Assembly: GCF_013032005.1 (NCBI RefSeq)
Contig: NZ_WQBE01000001.1
Location: 434,001-498,000 of the forward strand
DNA length: 64,000 nucleotides
Reading direction: 5' to 3'
DNA from: Ruegeria atlantica
GTDB taxonomy: Bacteria; Pseudomonadota; Alphaproteobacteria; Rhodobacterales; Rhodobacteraceae
The translations under genes and the position numbers were made by a program. Under the pieces are notes generated by a model that was not told the DNA's origin, did not search any database, and worked only from the letters and a program-made list of their open reading frames with translations. Positions 28,155 to 37,063 of this stretch are shown here, one piece after another (within the stretch, counting starts at the first letter, position 1; each line of letters begins with the position of its first letter).

Positions 28155-29933
28155 ATGAGTTCTGATGTTCGCTCTGGCTGGTCCATTCTGACAAAACCTT
28201 TTCGCGGCGCGCCCCTTGGGTGGCGCCTGCGATTGGCTGTCATTACCCTGCTGGTGGTCGCTGTAGCGACGATCTGGATCACAAACCGGCTACTGACGGA
28301 CAGATTTACTGAGTCCACCCGCAACCGCGCCGAGCTGCGTCTAGCCCTGTATTCCGGCAACCTGCTAAGCGAACTACGCAGAAATGCGATTGTGCCGCAG
28401 CTGCTTTCGCGGGATCCCACGCTGATCTCGGCGCTTCAATCCAGCGATTATTCTCTGTCGACCCAGCGCCTGATCTCATTTGTGGAAGAAATTGGAGCAG
28501 CCTCGCTGATGCTGTTGGATGGGGATGGGCGTTCGGTCGCTTCCACCGATCGCAACCGTTTGGGTGAGGCACACAGGAGTTTGCCTTATTTCATTGATGC
28601 TGTACGCTCGAACGCCACGATCTTTACGGTAATCCCGAAGGAATCCGGCGGCTATAGCTTTGTCTATTCGCGTCGTATGGAAGCCAACGCCGAAATCCTT
28701 GGCGTCATCGTGGTTGAGGTCGATTTGCACAAGTTCGAACTGGCCTGGGCAGGGATTTCGGACGCGGTGATGGTGGCAGATAGTACCGGCACGATCATCT
28801 TGTCGACCGAACCACAGTGGCGCGGCGTGCAAGAAGGCGAGGCGATGCTGCGTCAGCCGCCCGAAGGGGCCATCCAGCGCGCAATCCGGGCAACGACCGA
28901 TTGGACCGCCTTGCCGCCTGATGCCTACCTGCAGGGTGAGGCCGTGATGCGCATGGAGACGCGCATTCCATTCCGCGGTTGGCAAATGACGTCATTCACC
29001 ACCTATGCGTCGATCCGGGAAAAGGTGAACAGCGTTCTGGCGCTCGAAATCATGGGATTCGCGATTCTGCTGGCGCTGGCCTTTTACGCGCTGAGCCGCC
29101 GGGCGACCTTGCGGATGGCCTTGTTCCAGCGCGAGTCGGCAGAGCTTCGCGCATTGAACATGCGGCTACAGCGGGAAATTGCTGAACGTGAACGGGTTGA
29201 AAAGACACTGGAAGTTGCCGAGCAAACGCTGGCGCAAAGTTCGAAACTTGCAGCTTTGGGTGAGATGTCGGCCGCTGTCAGCCACGAGTTGAATCAACCG
29301 CTGGCTGCAATGAAAACTTATCTGGCTGGCGCGCGTCTGTTGCTGCGCAGAAACCGCCCTGAAGAGGCGTTGGCCAGCTTTGGTCGCATCGACGGCTTGA
29401 TCGAACGGATGGGGGCGATCACCCGACAGCTTAAATCCTATGCGCGCAAGGGCGCGGATGCGTTTTCACCAGTAAATCTTGGCGAAGCGCTGGCTTCCAG
29501 CCTGTCAATGATGGAACCGCAGCTGCGGCAGCGACACGTTAAAATAACGCAGATCCTGCCCGAAGAACCCGTTATAGTGATGGGGGACCGGATGCGGATC
29601 GAACAAGTGATGGTGAACCTCTTGCGCAATGCGCTGGACGCCACCAAATCTGTATCAGAGCCGGATGTTGAAATCATCCTGGCAGCTGGTGACATGGCGG
29701 TGCTGACCGTCCGCGACAATGGTCACGGGATCGAGAATATCGAGAATCTGTTCGAGCCCTTCTACACCACCAAGCAGCCCGGCGATGGGGTCGGGTTGGG
29801 GCTTGCCATCTCGTCGGGTATCGTGAACGACCATGGGGGACGGTTGACTGCGCGCAACGGCCAGCACGGCGGCGCGGTGTTTGAGATGCAATTGCCGATA
29901 CTAGGAAGCGACGGCCTGGAGGCCGCTGAATAA
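28155..29933 (+). CDS. Sensor histidine kinase, DctB-like
   Basis: A 592-residue membrane sensor. Helix 1 is at about residues 25-44 and helix 2 at 292-316, enclosing a large periplasmic double-PAS-type sensing region as in DctB. A coiled linker (340-365) leads to the phosphoacceptor H377 in SHELNQPLAAMKTYL and an HATPase domain with N and G boxes (NLLRNALDA, DNGHGIE, GVGLGLAIS). DctB proteins sense C4-dicarboxylates. The partner response regulator follows after 7 bp. No dct transporter gene is in the window, so the ligand is uncertain. Confidence 0.85.
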   Translation: MSSDVRSGWSILTKPFRGAPLGWRLRLAVITLLVVAVATIWITNRLLTDRFTESTRNRAELRLALYSGNLLSELRRNAIVPQLLSRDPTLISALQSSDYSLSTQRLISFVEEIGAASLMLLDGDGRSVASTDRNRLGEAHRSLPYFIDAVRSNATIFTVIPKESGGYSFVYSRRMEANAEILGVIVVEVDLHKFELAWAGISDAVMVADSTGTIILSTEPQWRGVQEGEAMLRQPPEGAIQRAIRATTDWTALPPDAYLQGEAVMRMETRIPFRGWQMTSFTTYASIREKVNSVLALEIMGFAILLALAFYALSRRATLRMALFQRESAELRALNMRLQREIAERERVEKTLEVAEQTLAQSSKLAALGEMSAAVSHELNQPLAAMKTYLAGARLLLRRNRPEEALASFGRIDGLIERMGAITRQLKSYARKGADAFSPVNLGEALASSLSMMEPQLRQRHVKITQILPEEPVIVMGDRMRIEQVMVNLLRNALDATKSVSEPDVEIILAAGDMAVLTVRDNGHGIENIENLFEPFYTTKQPGDGVGLGLAISSGIVNDHGGRLTARNGQHGGAVFEMQLPILGSDGLEAAE

Positions 29934-29940
29934 CAAAGGA

Positions 29941-31281
29941 ATGACTATGGCACAGGCCATGAAAATCGCCATTGTGGATGACGAACAGGACATGCGCCAG
30001 TCGATCAGCCAATGGCTGGCACTGTCGGGATATGACACTGAAACGTTCTCGAGCGCCGAGGACGCGCTGAAGGTACTGGGACCGGATTATCCGGGCATTG
30101 TCATCTCGGACATCAAGATGCCAGGAATGGATGGCATTCAATTGCTGAAAAAGCTGATGGGGGCTGATAGCACCTTACCGGTCATCATGATCACCGGTCA
30201 CGGCGATGTTCCGATGGCGGTTGAGGCGATGCGCGTGGGCGCGTTCGACTTTCTTGAAAAGCCTTTCAACCCGGACCGCATGTCAGAACTGGCAAAACGC
30301 GCCAGCAGTGCACGCCGTCTTACATTGGACAACCGGGCCTTGCGGCGCGAGCTGTCCGGCGGCACTCAGATCATGAACAAGCTGATCGGGGCCAGCCCGG
30401 TGATGGAGCGCTTGCGAGAGGATATCCTGGATTTGGGGCAGGCGGACGGCCATGTTCTGATCGACGGTGAGACCGGCACGGGTAAAACCCTGGTTGCGCA
30501 TGCTCTGCATGCTGTTGGCAGCCGGGCGGGCAAGAAATTCGTTCTGGTTTCGTGCGCAGCGCTGGAAGAAGAGGCGCTGTCGAAACGTCTGTTCGGTCCG
30601 ATGATGCCCGAAGACGCGCAGCTGCCCGCGATCGAAGAGGCGCGCGGTGGGACGTTGGTGCTGGAAGATGTCGAAGCCCTCAGTGACACGCTTCAGGCCC
30701 GACTGCTGAGCGTCATGAATGATCAGGGTACACCGGCCGAGACGCGGATCGTTGCGATTTCGAACCTGCAGGAGGCGGGTAAGACCAGCGAAGATGTCCT
30801 GCGCCCGGACCTGTTTTATCGCCTGGCCGCGCTTCGGATCACCATGCCGCCCTTGCGCCAGCGCGGAGAAGATATCCTGACGCTGTTCACGCGCTTGAGT
30901 GAGCAATTTGCTGAAGAATATGGCTGTGACGCACCGCAGGTCAGCGCGCAGGAGGCCGCGCAGTTGCTGCAGGCCCCGTGGCCAGGCAATGTGCGCCAGT
31001 TGATCAACATCGCCGAACGCGCCGTGCTGCAATCTCGCCGGGGTTCCGGGACGATTGCCTCGTTGCTGATGTCGGATCACGAAGAAATGCAGCCGGTTAT
31101 GACGACTGAGGGCAAGCCGCTGAAGGAATATGTCGAGGCGTTCGAACGGATGCTGATCGACAACACGATGCGCCGTCACAAGGGCTCGATTGCGTCCGTG
31201 ATGGAAGAGCTATGCCTGCCGCGACGGACGTTGAACGAGAAAATGGCCAAATACAGCCTGCAGCGTTCGGATTACCTGTAA
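29941..31281 (+). CDS. DctD-like response regulator with AAA+ domain lacking GAFTGA
   Basis: A 446-residue NtrC-class protein. The receiver has the phospho-acceptor D57 and K107. The AAA+ domain has Walker A GETGTGKT (176-183), Walker B TLVLED (238-243), and an arginine-finger region RPDLFYRLA. The C-terminus is a Fis-type helix-turn-helix (from about residue 410). The L1 loop that should read GAFTGA and contact sigma-54 is replaced by LFGPMMPEDAQLPA (217-230). This suggests sigma-54-independent activation, as known for NtrC in Rhodobacter. It is cotranscribed with the DctB-like kinase. Confidence 0.85.
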   Translation: MTMAQAMKIAIVDDEQDMRQSISQWLALSGYDTETFSSAEDALKVLGPDYPGIVISDIKMPGMDGIQLLKKLMGADSTLPVIMITGHGDVPMAVEAMRVGAFDFLEKPFNPDRMSELAKRASSARRLTLDNRALRRELSGGTQIMNKLIGASPVMERLREDILDLGQADGHVLIDGETGTGKTLVAHALHAVGSRAGKKFVLVSCAALEEEALSKRLFGPMMPEDAQLPAIEEARGGTLVLEDVEALSDTLQARLLSVMNDQGTPAETRIVAISNLQEAGKTSEDVLRPDLFYRLAALRITMPPLRQRGEDILTLFTRLSEQFAEEYGCDAPQVSAQEAAQLLQAPWPGNVRQLINIAERAVLQSRRGSGTIASLLMSDHEEMQPVMTTEGKPLKEYVEAFERMLIDNTMRRHKGSIASVMEELCLPRRTLNEKMAKYSLQRSDYL

Positions 31282-31286
31282 ACAAC

Positions 31287-31310
31287 AGAGAGGGGGTCAG
31301 CCCCCTCTCT
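31287..31310 (+). terminator. Hairpin after the DctB/DctD-like operon
   Basis: AGAGAGGGGG (31287-31296), loop TCAG, CCCCCTCTCT (31301-31310): a perfect 10-bp stem 5 bp past the stop. No long T tract follows, so termination is probable rather than certain. Confidence 0.65.
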
Positions 31311-31329
31311 TGGCCCTTTGGGCCAATTC

Positions 31330-31357
31330 ACACTCCCAAGTATTTTTGGCCAGATGA
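31330..31357 (+). repeat. CTCCC-AAGTATTTTTGG-type intergenic element
   Basis: The segment reads ACTCCCAAGTATTTTTGGCC and continues with AGATGAAG, just after a terminator hairpin and a short GGCCC/GGGCC stem. From memory, near-identical CTCCCxxAGTATTTxTGGxCAGAxGAAG sequences recur downstream of genes in Rhodobacterales genomes. Only one copy is in this window, so repetition cannot be shown here. Function is unknown. Confidence 0.4.
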
Positions 31358-31793
31358 AGCGATCCTGGCCGGTGTTCGGAGTGAACCGTGCAGTTTGCCC
31401 ATTGTCTTTTCCACAGGACTGCCTTTATGGTGGCGGGACGGGCCGGGCCTTTTCACGCCCTTAAGCCCCAAGCTTTGAGTTTCGCTGCTCTGCCGCGGAT
31501 GGTGATGATCCCCACGAGGCAAAGCAGACCGATTATGCCCTTAACCGGGCAGTTGAACGCCTGAGCCCGCCTGAGCGGGCGAAAGGAAAAAATGGGCAGG
31601 ACGCGGCATTCCGCGCCTGTCGGAGAAGAACCGCGATGACGCGCGCGCAACGATCGAGAGTACGGGCAGGGGGCCACAGCGCCAGACCCTGCCGCGCGCC
31701 GTCCAATATCGCCCTGACAAGACACCACCCCAAAAGCGCCTGTCCTCCCGGACGGGCCAGGACAACCCGTTTGGCGCGGTGCACCAAGGACAA
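31358..31793 (+). promoter_or_regulatory. Long GC-rich leader region of rne
   Basis: About 440 bp without a credible gene. It holds several hairpins close to rne: GCCCGC-CTGA-GCGGGC at 31565-31580, a CGCGG/CCGCG stem near 31600, and GGCAGGG/CCCTGCC at 31665-31693. A long structured 5' untranslated region is what enterobacterial rne uses for autoregulation by RNase E. The same role here is inference. Small open frames in the region lack coding character. Confidence 0.5.
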
Positions 31794-34646
31794 ATGGCTA
31801 AGAAAATGCTTATCGATGCCACCCACGCGGAGGAAACCCGCGTTGTGGTGGTCGACGGAAACAAGGTCGAGGAGTTCGATTTTGAGTCCGAAAACAAACG
31901 TCAGCTTGCTGGCAATATCTATCTAGCAAAAGTTACGCGAGTAGAACCGTCCCTTCAGGCGGCCTTTGTGGATTACGGCGGTAACCGGCATGGGTTCCTC
32001 GCGTTCTCGGAAATCCACCCGGATTACTATCAGATTCCGGTCGCCGACCGCGAAGCGCTGATGGAAGAAGAGCGCGCCTATGCCGAGGCGATGAAGGCGC
32101 GGGACGAGGCGGAAGAAGCCAAGCCTAAAAAGCGCCGGTCCCGATCGCGGACCAAGGCGGCGGATGTGAAATCCGACGACGCAGTCGAATCCATCGAGGT
32201 TTCGTCTGAGCCAACAGGCATGGAGACGATTGATCTGGATGAGGGCGAAGAAGGGGCTGATCTGTCTGTTCCAGAAGGCACCTCTCCGATGGATCATGTC
32301 GCTGAGACGCCGGTTGAGGAACCCAGCGATGACGCAGAAGCCTCGGATGAAGTTGAGGCACTTGCCGCTGAGACAGAAGAGCCTGCGACTGCGGAGGAGC
32401 CTGCTGCCGAGGCTGAGGACGCCGCCACGGAAGAGGAATCTGCGGAGCCTGTAGAAGAAACTGCAGACGTAGAGGCGAAAGATGCCTCTCCCGAAGGGGA
32501 GGCTGAAGCCGAAAGCGCTGCGGACGACAACGCAGACGACGCGCCTGCTGCGGAAGCCACCAAAACCGACGCCGAAGACGAAGACGAGGCCGAAGAAAAA
32601 CCTCGTTCAGATGCATCGGCTAAGGATGACAGCATTGAGTCAGTTGCTGATGAGGACGACAGCGAGGACATCCGTCCGCCGCGCAAGCCACGTCCGCGCC
32701 GGTACAAGATTCAAGAAGTGATCAAGGTACGCCAGGTTCTGCTGGTACAAGTCGTCAAGGAAGAGCGTGGCAACAAGGGTGCCGCGTTGACCACATACCT
32801 GTCGCTGGCGGGTCGCTATTGCGTTCTGATGCCCAACACCGCGCGTGGCGGTGGCATCAGCCGCAAGATCACCAATGCCCCGGATCGTAAGAAACTAAAG
32901 GAAATCGCGGCTGAAATTGACGTGCCGACTGGTGCGGGCCTGATCATTCGGACTGCGGGGGCCAAGCGCACCAAGTCCGAAATCAAACGCGACTATGAGT
33001 ATCTGCAGCGCATGTGGGAGCAGATCCGCGAGCTGACGCTGAAGTCCATCGCGCCCGCCAAGATTTATGAAGAGGGCGACCTGATCAAACGCTCGATCCG
33101 CGATCTCTACAATCGTGAGATTGATGAGGTTCTGGTCGAGGGTGAAGGCGGTTACCGCATCGCCAAGGACTTCATGAAAATGATCATGCCGTCCCACGCG
33201 AAGAATGTGAAACGGTATGAAGACGCACTGCCGCTGTTCGCACGCTATCAGGTCGAAAGCTATCTGACCGGCATGTTCAACCCGACGGTGCAGCTGAAGT
33301 CCGGCGGGTATATCGTGATCGGCGTGACCGAAGCGTTGGTGGCGATCGACGTGAACTCGGGCCGGGCAACCAAGGAAGGCTCGATCGAGGAAACCGCGCT
33401 TAAGACCAATCTTGAGGCCGCTGAAGAAGTGGCGCGGCAACTTCGGTTGCGCGATCTTGCTGGTCTGATTGTCATCGACTTTATCGACATGGACGAGCGT
33501 AAGAACAACTCGGCCGTTGAAAAGCGTTTGAAAGACAAGCTCAAGACAGACCGCGCGCGTATTCAGGTGGGTCGGATATCCGGCTTTGGCCTGATGGAGA
33601 TGAGCCGACAGCGTCTGCGCCCTGGCATGCTGGAGGCGACAACACAGCCGTGCCCGTCCTGTCATGGCACCGGATTGATCCGGTCGGATGACAACATGGC
33701 ACTGACCATCCTGCGTCAGATCGAAGAGGAGGGCACTCGCCGCCGCTCGCGCGAGGTTCTGGTGCGCTGCCCGGTCAGTATCTCTAACTTCCTGATGAAC
33801 CAAAAGCGGGAACATATTGCGCAGATCGAAGCACGTTATGGCTTGTCAGTTCGCATCGAAGGCGACGTGCATCTGGTCAGTCCCGATTTCTCGATGGAGA
33901 AGTTTAAGACCGCCAGCCGTATCGTGCCCGAGGCGACAGCGCCGGTTGTATCCGTGGACGCAACGCTGATGGATCTGGTGGATGCGGACGAGGACGAAGC
34001 CGTCGAAGAAGAAACGGCGGTTCAGGCCGAAGAAGAGACTAAGCCCAAGCGCAAACGTCGCCGCCGTCGTCGTAAGAAAAGCAACGGCTCGGGGGATACA
34101 CCTGAAACTGGTGCAGAGGACAGTGAGGCCGCAGCCGAAGCTACGGATGAAGCATCTGCTGAGGCTCAACCCGAAGAACCCGCTGCGGAAGAAAAGGCTG
34201 AAAAACCGAAACGCCGCCGTGCGCCGCGCCGTCGTAAGAAGGACGCGGAAACGGTTGAAGCAACTGACGAAACACCCGCTGATAAAGCTGAGGAAGCAGT
34301 CGCTAAGAAGGCCGAGGAAACCGCTGCAGAAGAACCTGCGCCGGAACAAGCCGTTGAACAGCCCGAAGCTGCTGAGGTGGTGACCGAACCGGTTTCAGCG
34401 GAAACCGATGCGCCGACAGCGGATGAGGTAACCGAGACAGAAGTGATTACCGAAGTTGCTGTCGAAGCTGAAGAAGCTGTGGAAGAGGTTGCCGAGACTG
34501 TCCAGACCGCTGAAGTCGAAGTAGCGCTGGAAGAGCCGGTTGCAGAAACGCCTGAGCCTGTTCTGGAAGTTGTGGCCGAAGAGCCTGAGCAACCCAGCGA
34601 ACCGCCCAAGCCGAAACGGCGCGGGTGGTGGTCCTTGGGGCAATAA
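31794..34646 (+). CDS. rne: Ribonuclease E
   Basis: About 950 residues from the ATG at 31794 (AAGGA upstream). The S1 domain starts at residue 36 and is interrupted by a roughly 210-residue acidic, Ala/Glu/Asp-rich insertion (about 90-302) before resuming at RRYKIQEVI. The catalytic DNase I-like part has VAIDVNSGRATKEGSIEETALKTN-type sequence with the two metal-binding Asp residues (VAIDVNSG and VIDFIDMD), and the zinc link is CPSCHGTG. A long charged tail ends in KRRGWWSLGQ and should scaffold a degradosome. The enzyme processes and decays RNA. A strong terminator follows. Confidence 0.95.
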   Translation: MAKKMLIDATHAEETRVVVVDGNKVEEFDFESENKRQLAGNIYLAKVTRVEPSLQAAFVDYGGNRHGFLAFSEIHPDYYQIPVADREALMEEERAYAEAMKARDEAEEAKPKKRRSRSRTKAADVKSDDAVESIEVSSEPTGMETIDLDEGEEGADLSVPEGTSPMDHVAETPVEEPSDDAEASDEVEALAAETEEPATAEEPAAEAEDAATEEESAEPVEETADVEAKDASPEGEAEAESAADDNADDAPAAEATKTDAEDEDEAEEKPRSDASAKDDSIESVADEDDSEDIRPPRKPRPRRYKIQEVIKVRQVLLVQVVKEERGNKGAALTTYLSLAGRYCVLMPNTARGGGISRKITNAPDRKKLKEIAAEIDVPTGAGLIIRTAGAKRTKSEIKRDYEYLQRMWEQIRELTLKSIAPAKIYEEGDLIKRSIRDLYNREIDEVLVEGEGGYRIAKDFMKMIMPSHAKNVKRYEDALPLFARYQVESYLTGMFNPTVQLKSGGYIVIGVTEALVAIDVNSGRATKEGSIEETALKTNLEAAEEVARQLRLRDLAGLIVIDFIDMDERKNNSAVEKRLKDKLKTDRARIQVGRISGFGLMEMSRQRLRPGMLEATTQPCPSCHGTGLIRSDDNMALTILRQIEEEGTRRRSREVLVRCPVSISNFLMNQKREHIAQIEARYGLSVRIEGDVHLVSPDFSMEKFKTASRIVPEATAPVVSVDATLMDLVDADEDEAVEEETAVQAEEETKPKRKRRRRRRKKSNGSGDTPETGAEDSEAAAEATDEASAEAQPEEPAAEEKAEKPKRRRAPRRRKKDAETVEATDETPADKAEEAVAKKAEETAAEEPAPEQAVEQPEAAEVVTEPVSAETDAPTADEVTETEVITEVAVEAEEAVEEVAETVQTAEVEVALEEPVAETPEPVLEVVAEEPEQPSEPPKPKRRGWWSLGQ

Positions 34647-34651
34647 AAAAG

Positions 34652-34678
34652 AAAGGCGGGCTTTGAGCCCGCCTTTTT
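34652..34678. terminator. Terminator between rne and the tusA-like gene
   Basis: AAAGGCGGGCT (34652-34662), loop TTG, AGCCCGCCTTT (34666-34676) with a T run to 34678 and an A run before it. The 11-bp stem lies between convergent genes and can act on both strands. Confidence 0.9.
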
Positions 34679-34701
34679 CTTGAACCAGACGTGTTTCCAC
34701 C

Positions 34702-34935
34702 TCAGCCTGATTTTTGTATCAGGTAGATCTGATGTCCGTCCGCATCCTCTTGTGACACCAGCTGGTGCCCACTTTCGGTGCAGAAATGCGGAACATCGAT
34801 GATGGCGGCAGGATCATCGGCCAACACGCGCAAAATTGCCCCCGAGGGCATAGATTTAAGGCGTTTTCTGGCTTTCAGGACGGGCAAAGGGCACAAAAGA
34901 CCCAGCGCATCCAATGTTTCAGTGGGGCTAGACAT
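34702..34935 (-). CDS. TusA-like sulfurtransferase (SirA family)
   Basis: A 77-residue protein with the family signature LDALGLLCPLPVLKARKRL (residues 8-26). The sulfur-carrying Cys is C15 in the CPxP motif. TusA-type proteins relay persulfide sulfur in tRNA thiolation or cofactor synthesis. It is divergent from ccdA over a 105-bp gap. The mnmA gene, a classical sulfur acceptor of this pathway, is at the far right of the window. Confidence 0.88.
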   Translation of the reverse strand: MSSPTETLDALGLLCPLPVLKARKRLKSMPSGAILRVLADDPAAIIDVPHFCTESGHQLVSQEDADGHQIYLIQKSG

Positions 34936-35040
34936 AATGTGCAGATATTTCCAAGTTGACGCAGTGTCCAGCGTCTAAGCACGGGGATGTGACCGAATGG
35001 CCCCGTGACGTGGCGGGGTTGATACCATATGTGCTGATTT

Positions 35041-35793
35041 ATGTTCGGAATTGATATCATAGACGCGGGCCTGCTGCCCGCCATGTTCATCGCGATGCTG
35101 GGCGGGCTGATCAGCTTCTTGTCGCCTTGCGTTCTGCCCATCGTGCCACCTTATCTGGCGTATATGAGCGGTGTGACCATCAACGAGATGCAGGATGAGG
35201 CGCGTGCGCGGCGTAAGGCGACGATGTCGGCGCTGTTCTTTGTGCTTGGTCTGTCCACGGTGTTCTTGTTATTGGGGTTCACAGCATCGGCCTTTGGGGT
35301 ATTCGTGCTGCAGAACCAGGTGCTTTTCGCCAAACTCTCCGGTGCAGTGGTGATTGTCTTTGGTCTGCATTTCCTGAATGTTTTCCGCATTCCTTTCCTG
35401 GATCGTGAGGCGCGGATCGAAACCGGAGATTCCGGCGGCTCAGTCTTTGGTGCCTATATCCTGGGTCTGGCCTTTGCGTTCGGCTGGACTCCGTGCATCG
35501 GACCGCAACTGGGTGCGATCCTGTCGCTGGCGGCGTCCGAGTCCTCGGTTGCGCGGGGTACGTTGTTGCTGGGTGTTTATGCGGCAGGTCTGGGTATTCC
35601 GTTCCTACTGGCCGCGATGTTCCTGAACCGGTCGATGTCAGTAATGAACCGGATCAAGCCTTACATGGGTACGATTGAAAAGGTCATGGGGGGTCTGCTG
35701 CTGTTCGTCGGCATCATGCTGATCACTGGCCTGTTCACCGAGTTCAGCTGGTGGCTGCTGGAAACCTTCCCCGCACTCGCCAATTTCGGATGA
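35041..35793 (+). CDS. ccdA: Cytochrome c biogenesis protein CcdA
   Basis: A 250-residue protein with six membrane helices. It has the two redox cysteines expected of CcdA/DsbD-type electron carriers: C30 in SPCVLPIVPPYLAY and one near residue 151 in FGWTPCIGPQLG. It passes reducing equivalents from cytoplasmic thioredoxin to periplasmic thiol proteins such as CcmG and CcmH. It complements the ccm genes at 18.8-23.0 kb. No strong ribosome-binding site is seen before the ATG. Confidence 0.93.
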   Translation: MFGIDIIDAGLLPAMFIAMLGGLISFLSPCVLPIVPPYLAYMSGVTINEMQDEARARRKATMSALFFVLGLSTVFLLLGFTASAFGVFVLQNQVLFAKLSGAVVIVFGLHFLNVFRIPFLDREARIETGDSGGSVFGAYILGLAFAFGWTPCIGPQLGAILSLAASESSVARGTLLLGVYAAGLGIPFLLAAMFLNRSMSVMNRIKPYMGTIEKVMGGLLLFVGIMLITGLFTEFSWWLLETFPALANFG

Positions 35794-35848
35794 TCTGACT
35801 TACCTTGGCGGTAAGGCTGCGTTAACCTGCGCCGCAGAAGGTAAGGCC

Positions 35849-37063
35849 ATGAGCAGTCACACAAATCAGCCTCAGGTAAGACGGCGTCGGGTTTTCTACA
35901 TACCCGGCTACGATCCGATTCACCCTCGGCGATACCGAGAGCTGTACCGAAAAGAAGGTCGGGCGCAGGCGGAAATCTCAGGCTACGAGATCTCACTGTC
36001 GCCCAAATCAGGTGACGGTCCGTACGGCTGGCATGTCCGCTCGCACCAGGATGGCGTCGACGTCCAGGTAGATATCGAGGTCTTGGTCTGGTCGGACATC
36101 GTGCGCGACAGCATGTCGAATTCGATCCCCGCGGCCTACTTGCAGCTTGTGCGCACGGCCTGGATTTATATTGGGTCAGGGGCATTGTGGCGCCTTATGC
36201 GCTTGCGCAAAGGGCCAGTGATTGCAGCGTTGTATCCTGTCGGCATGCTGATTGCGCAATTGGCCCTGTCGCTAGGCGTGCTGTGGATATTTGCGGCGTT
36301 GCTATGGCCTGTTGCTGGGTGGGTGGCCATGGTGCCGGCAATAGCGGCCGCTTATGCTTTGCTGCTCTGGTTTCGCAAGATCGATAATCGCTTGTTTGCG
36401 TATTACCTGATGCACGACTATGCCTATTCGGCTGCGTTGAATGGCGCCACCCCGGCCGAGTTACGCTCACGTCTGGCCGACTTTGCCAAACATATTCAAT
36501 GCGCACTTGAGACGGATGTGGATGAGGTTCTGGTCGTTGGCCATTCATCGGGGGCGCATCTGGGTGTGATGGTGCTGGCTGATCTGATCCGTTCGCAAAA
36601 CCTTCCCAGTGACGGCCCGATCCTGTCCTTTCTAAGCCTTGGGCAGGTGGTGCCTATGGTCTCATTCCTGCCGGACGCCAGGGATTTGCGCACCGATCTG
36701 CAATTTCTGTCGACCCGAAGTGAACTCACCTGGGTTGACGTGTCCGCCCCGGGGGATGGGTGTGCCTTTGCTCTATGTGACCCAGTGGGCGTCAGTGGCG
36801 TTGCTACCGATCAAAAACGTTGGCCGCTGGTGCTGTCCGCGGCCTTTACACAGACTCTGTCGCCAGAACGCTGGCACGAGCTGCGCTGGCGGTTCTTCCG
36901 GCTGCATTTTCAGTATCTCTGCGCGTTTGATCGCCCCGGCGATTATGACTATTTCCGCGTTACCGCAGGGCCGCTTTCATTGGCGCAAAGGTTTCAAGGC
37001 CGTGATCCGTCAAAATCGCTTATCGACCAGCCGGTTTCGAAATACAGGTCGGTTCTTCCGTGA
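35849..37063 (+). CDS. Membrane protein with serine-hydrolase (GxSxG) motif, function unknown
   Basis: A 404-residue protein starting at 35849 (GAAGGTAAGG upstream). It opens with RRVFYIPGYDPIHPRRYRELY, has two membrane helices at about residues 125-170, and a putative alpha/beta-hydrolase nucleophile elbow VVGHSSGAHLG with Ser233. I cannot assign the other triad members with confidence. The C-terminal half ends in conserved-looking Trp/Phe-rich sequence. Its stop overlaps the GTG start of a cytochrome P450 gene by 4 nt, so the two probably act together on one lipophilic substrate. Confidence 0.7.
   Translation: MSSHTNQPQVRRRRVFYIPGYDPIHPRRYRELYRKEGRAQAEISGYEISLSPKSGDGPYGWHVRSHQDGVDVQVDIEVLVWSDIVRDSMSNSIPAAYLQLVRTAWIYIGSGALWRLMRLRKGPVIAALYPVGMLIAQLALSLGVLWIFAALLWPVAGWVAMVPAIAAAYALLLWFRKIDNRLFAYYLMHDYAYSAALNGATPAELRSRLADFAKHIQCALETDVDEVLVVGHSSGAHLGVMVLADLIRSQNLPSDGPILSFLSLGQVVPMVSFLPDARDLRTDLQFLSTRSELTWVDVSAPGDGCAFALCDPVGVSGVATDQKRWPLVLSAAFTQTLSPERWHELRWRFFRLHFQYLCAFDRPGDYDYFRVTAGPLSLAQRFQGRDPSKSLIDQPVSKYRSVLP

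Noticed and set aside
31636-31926. 96-codon plus-strand frame running into rne
   Set aside because: Arg/Pro-rich translation of a structured GC-rich leader, out of frame with rne and without a ribosome-binding site.
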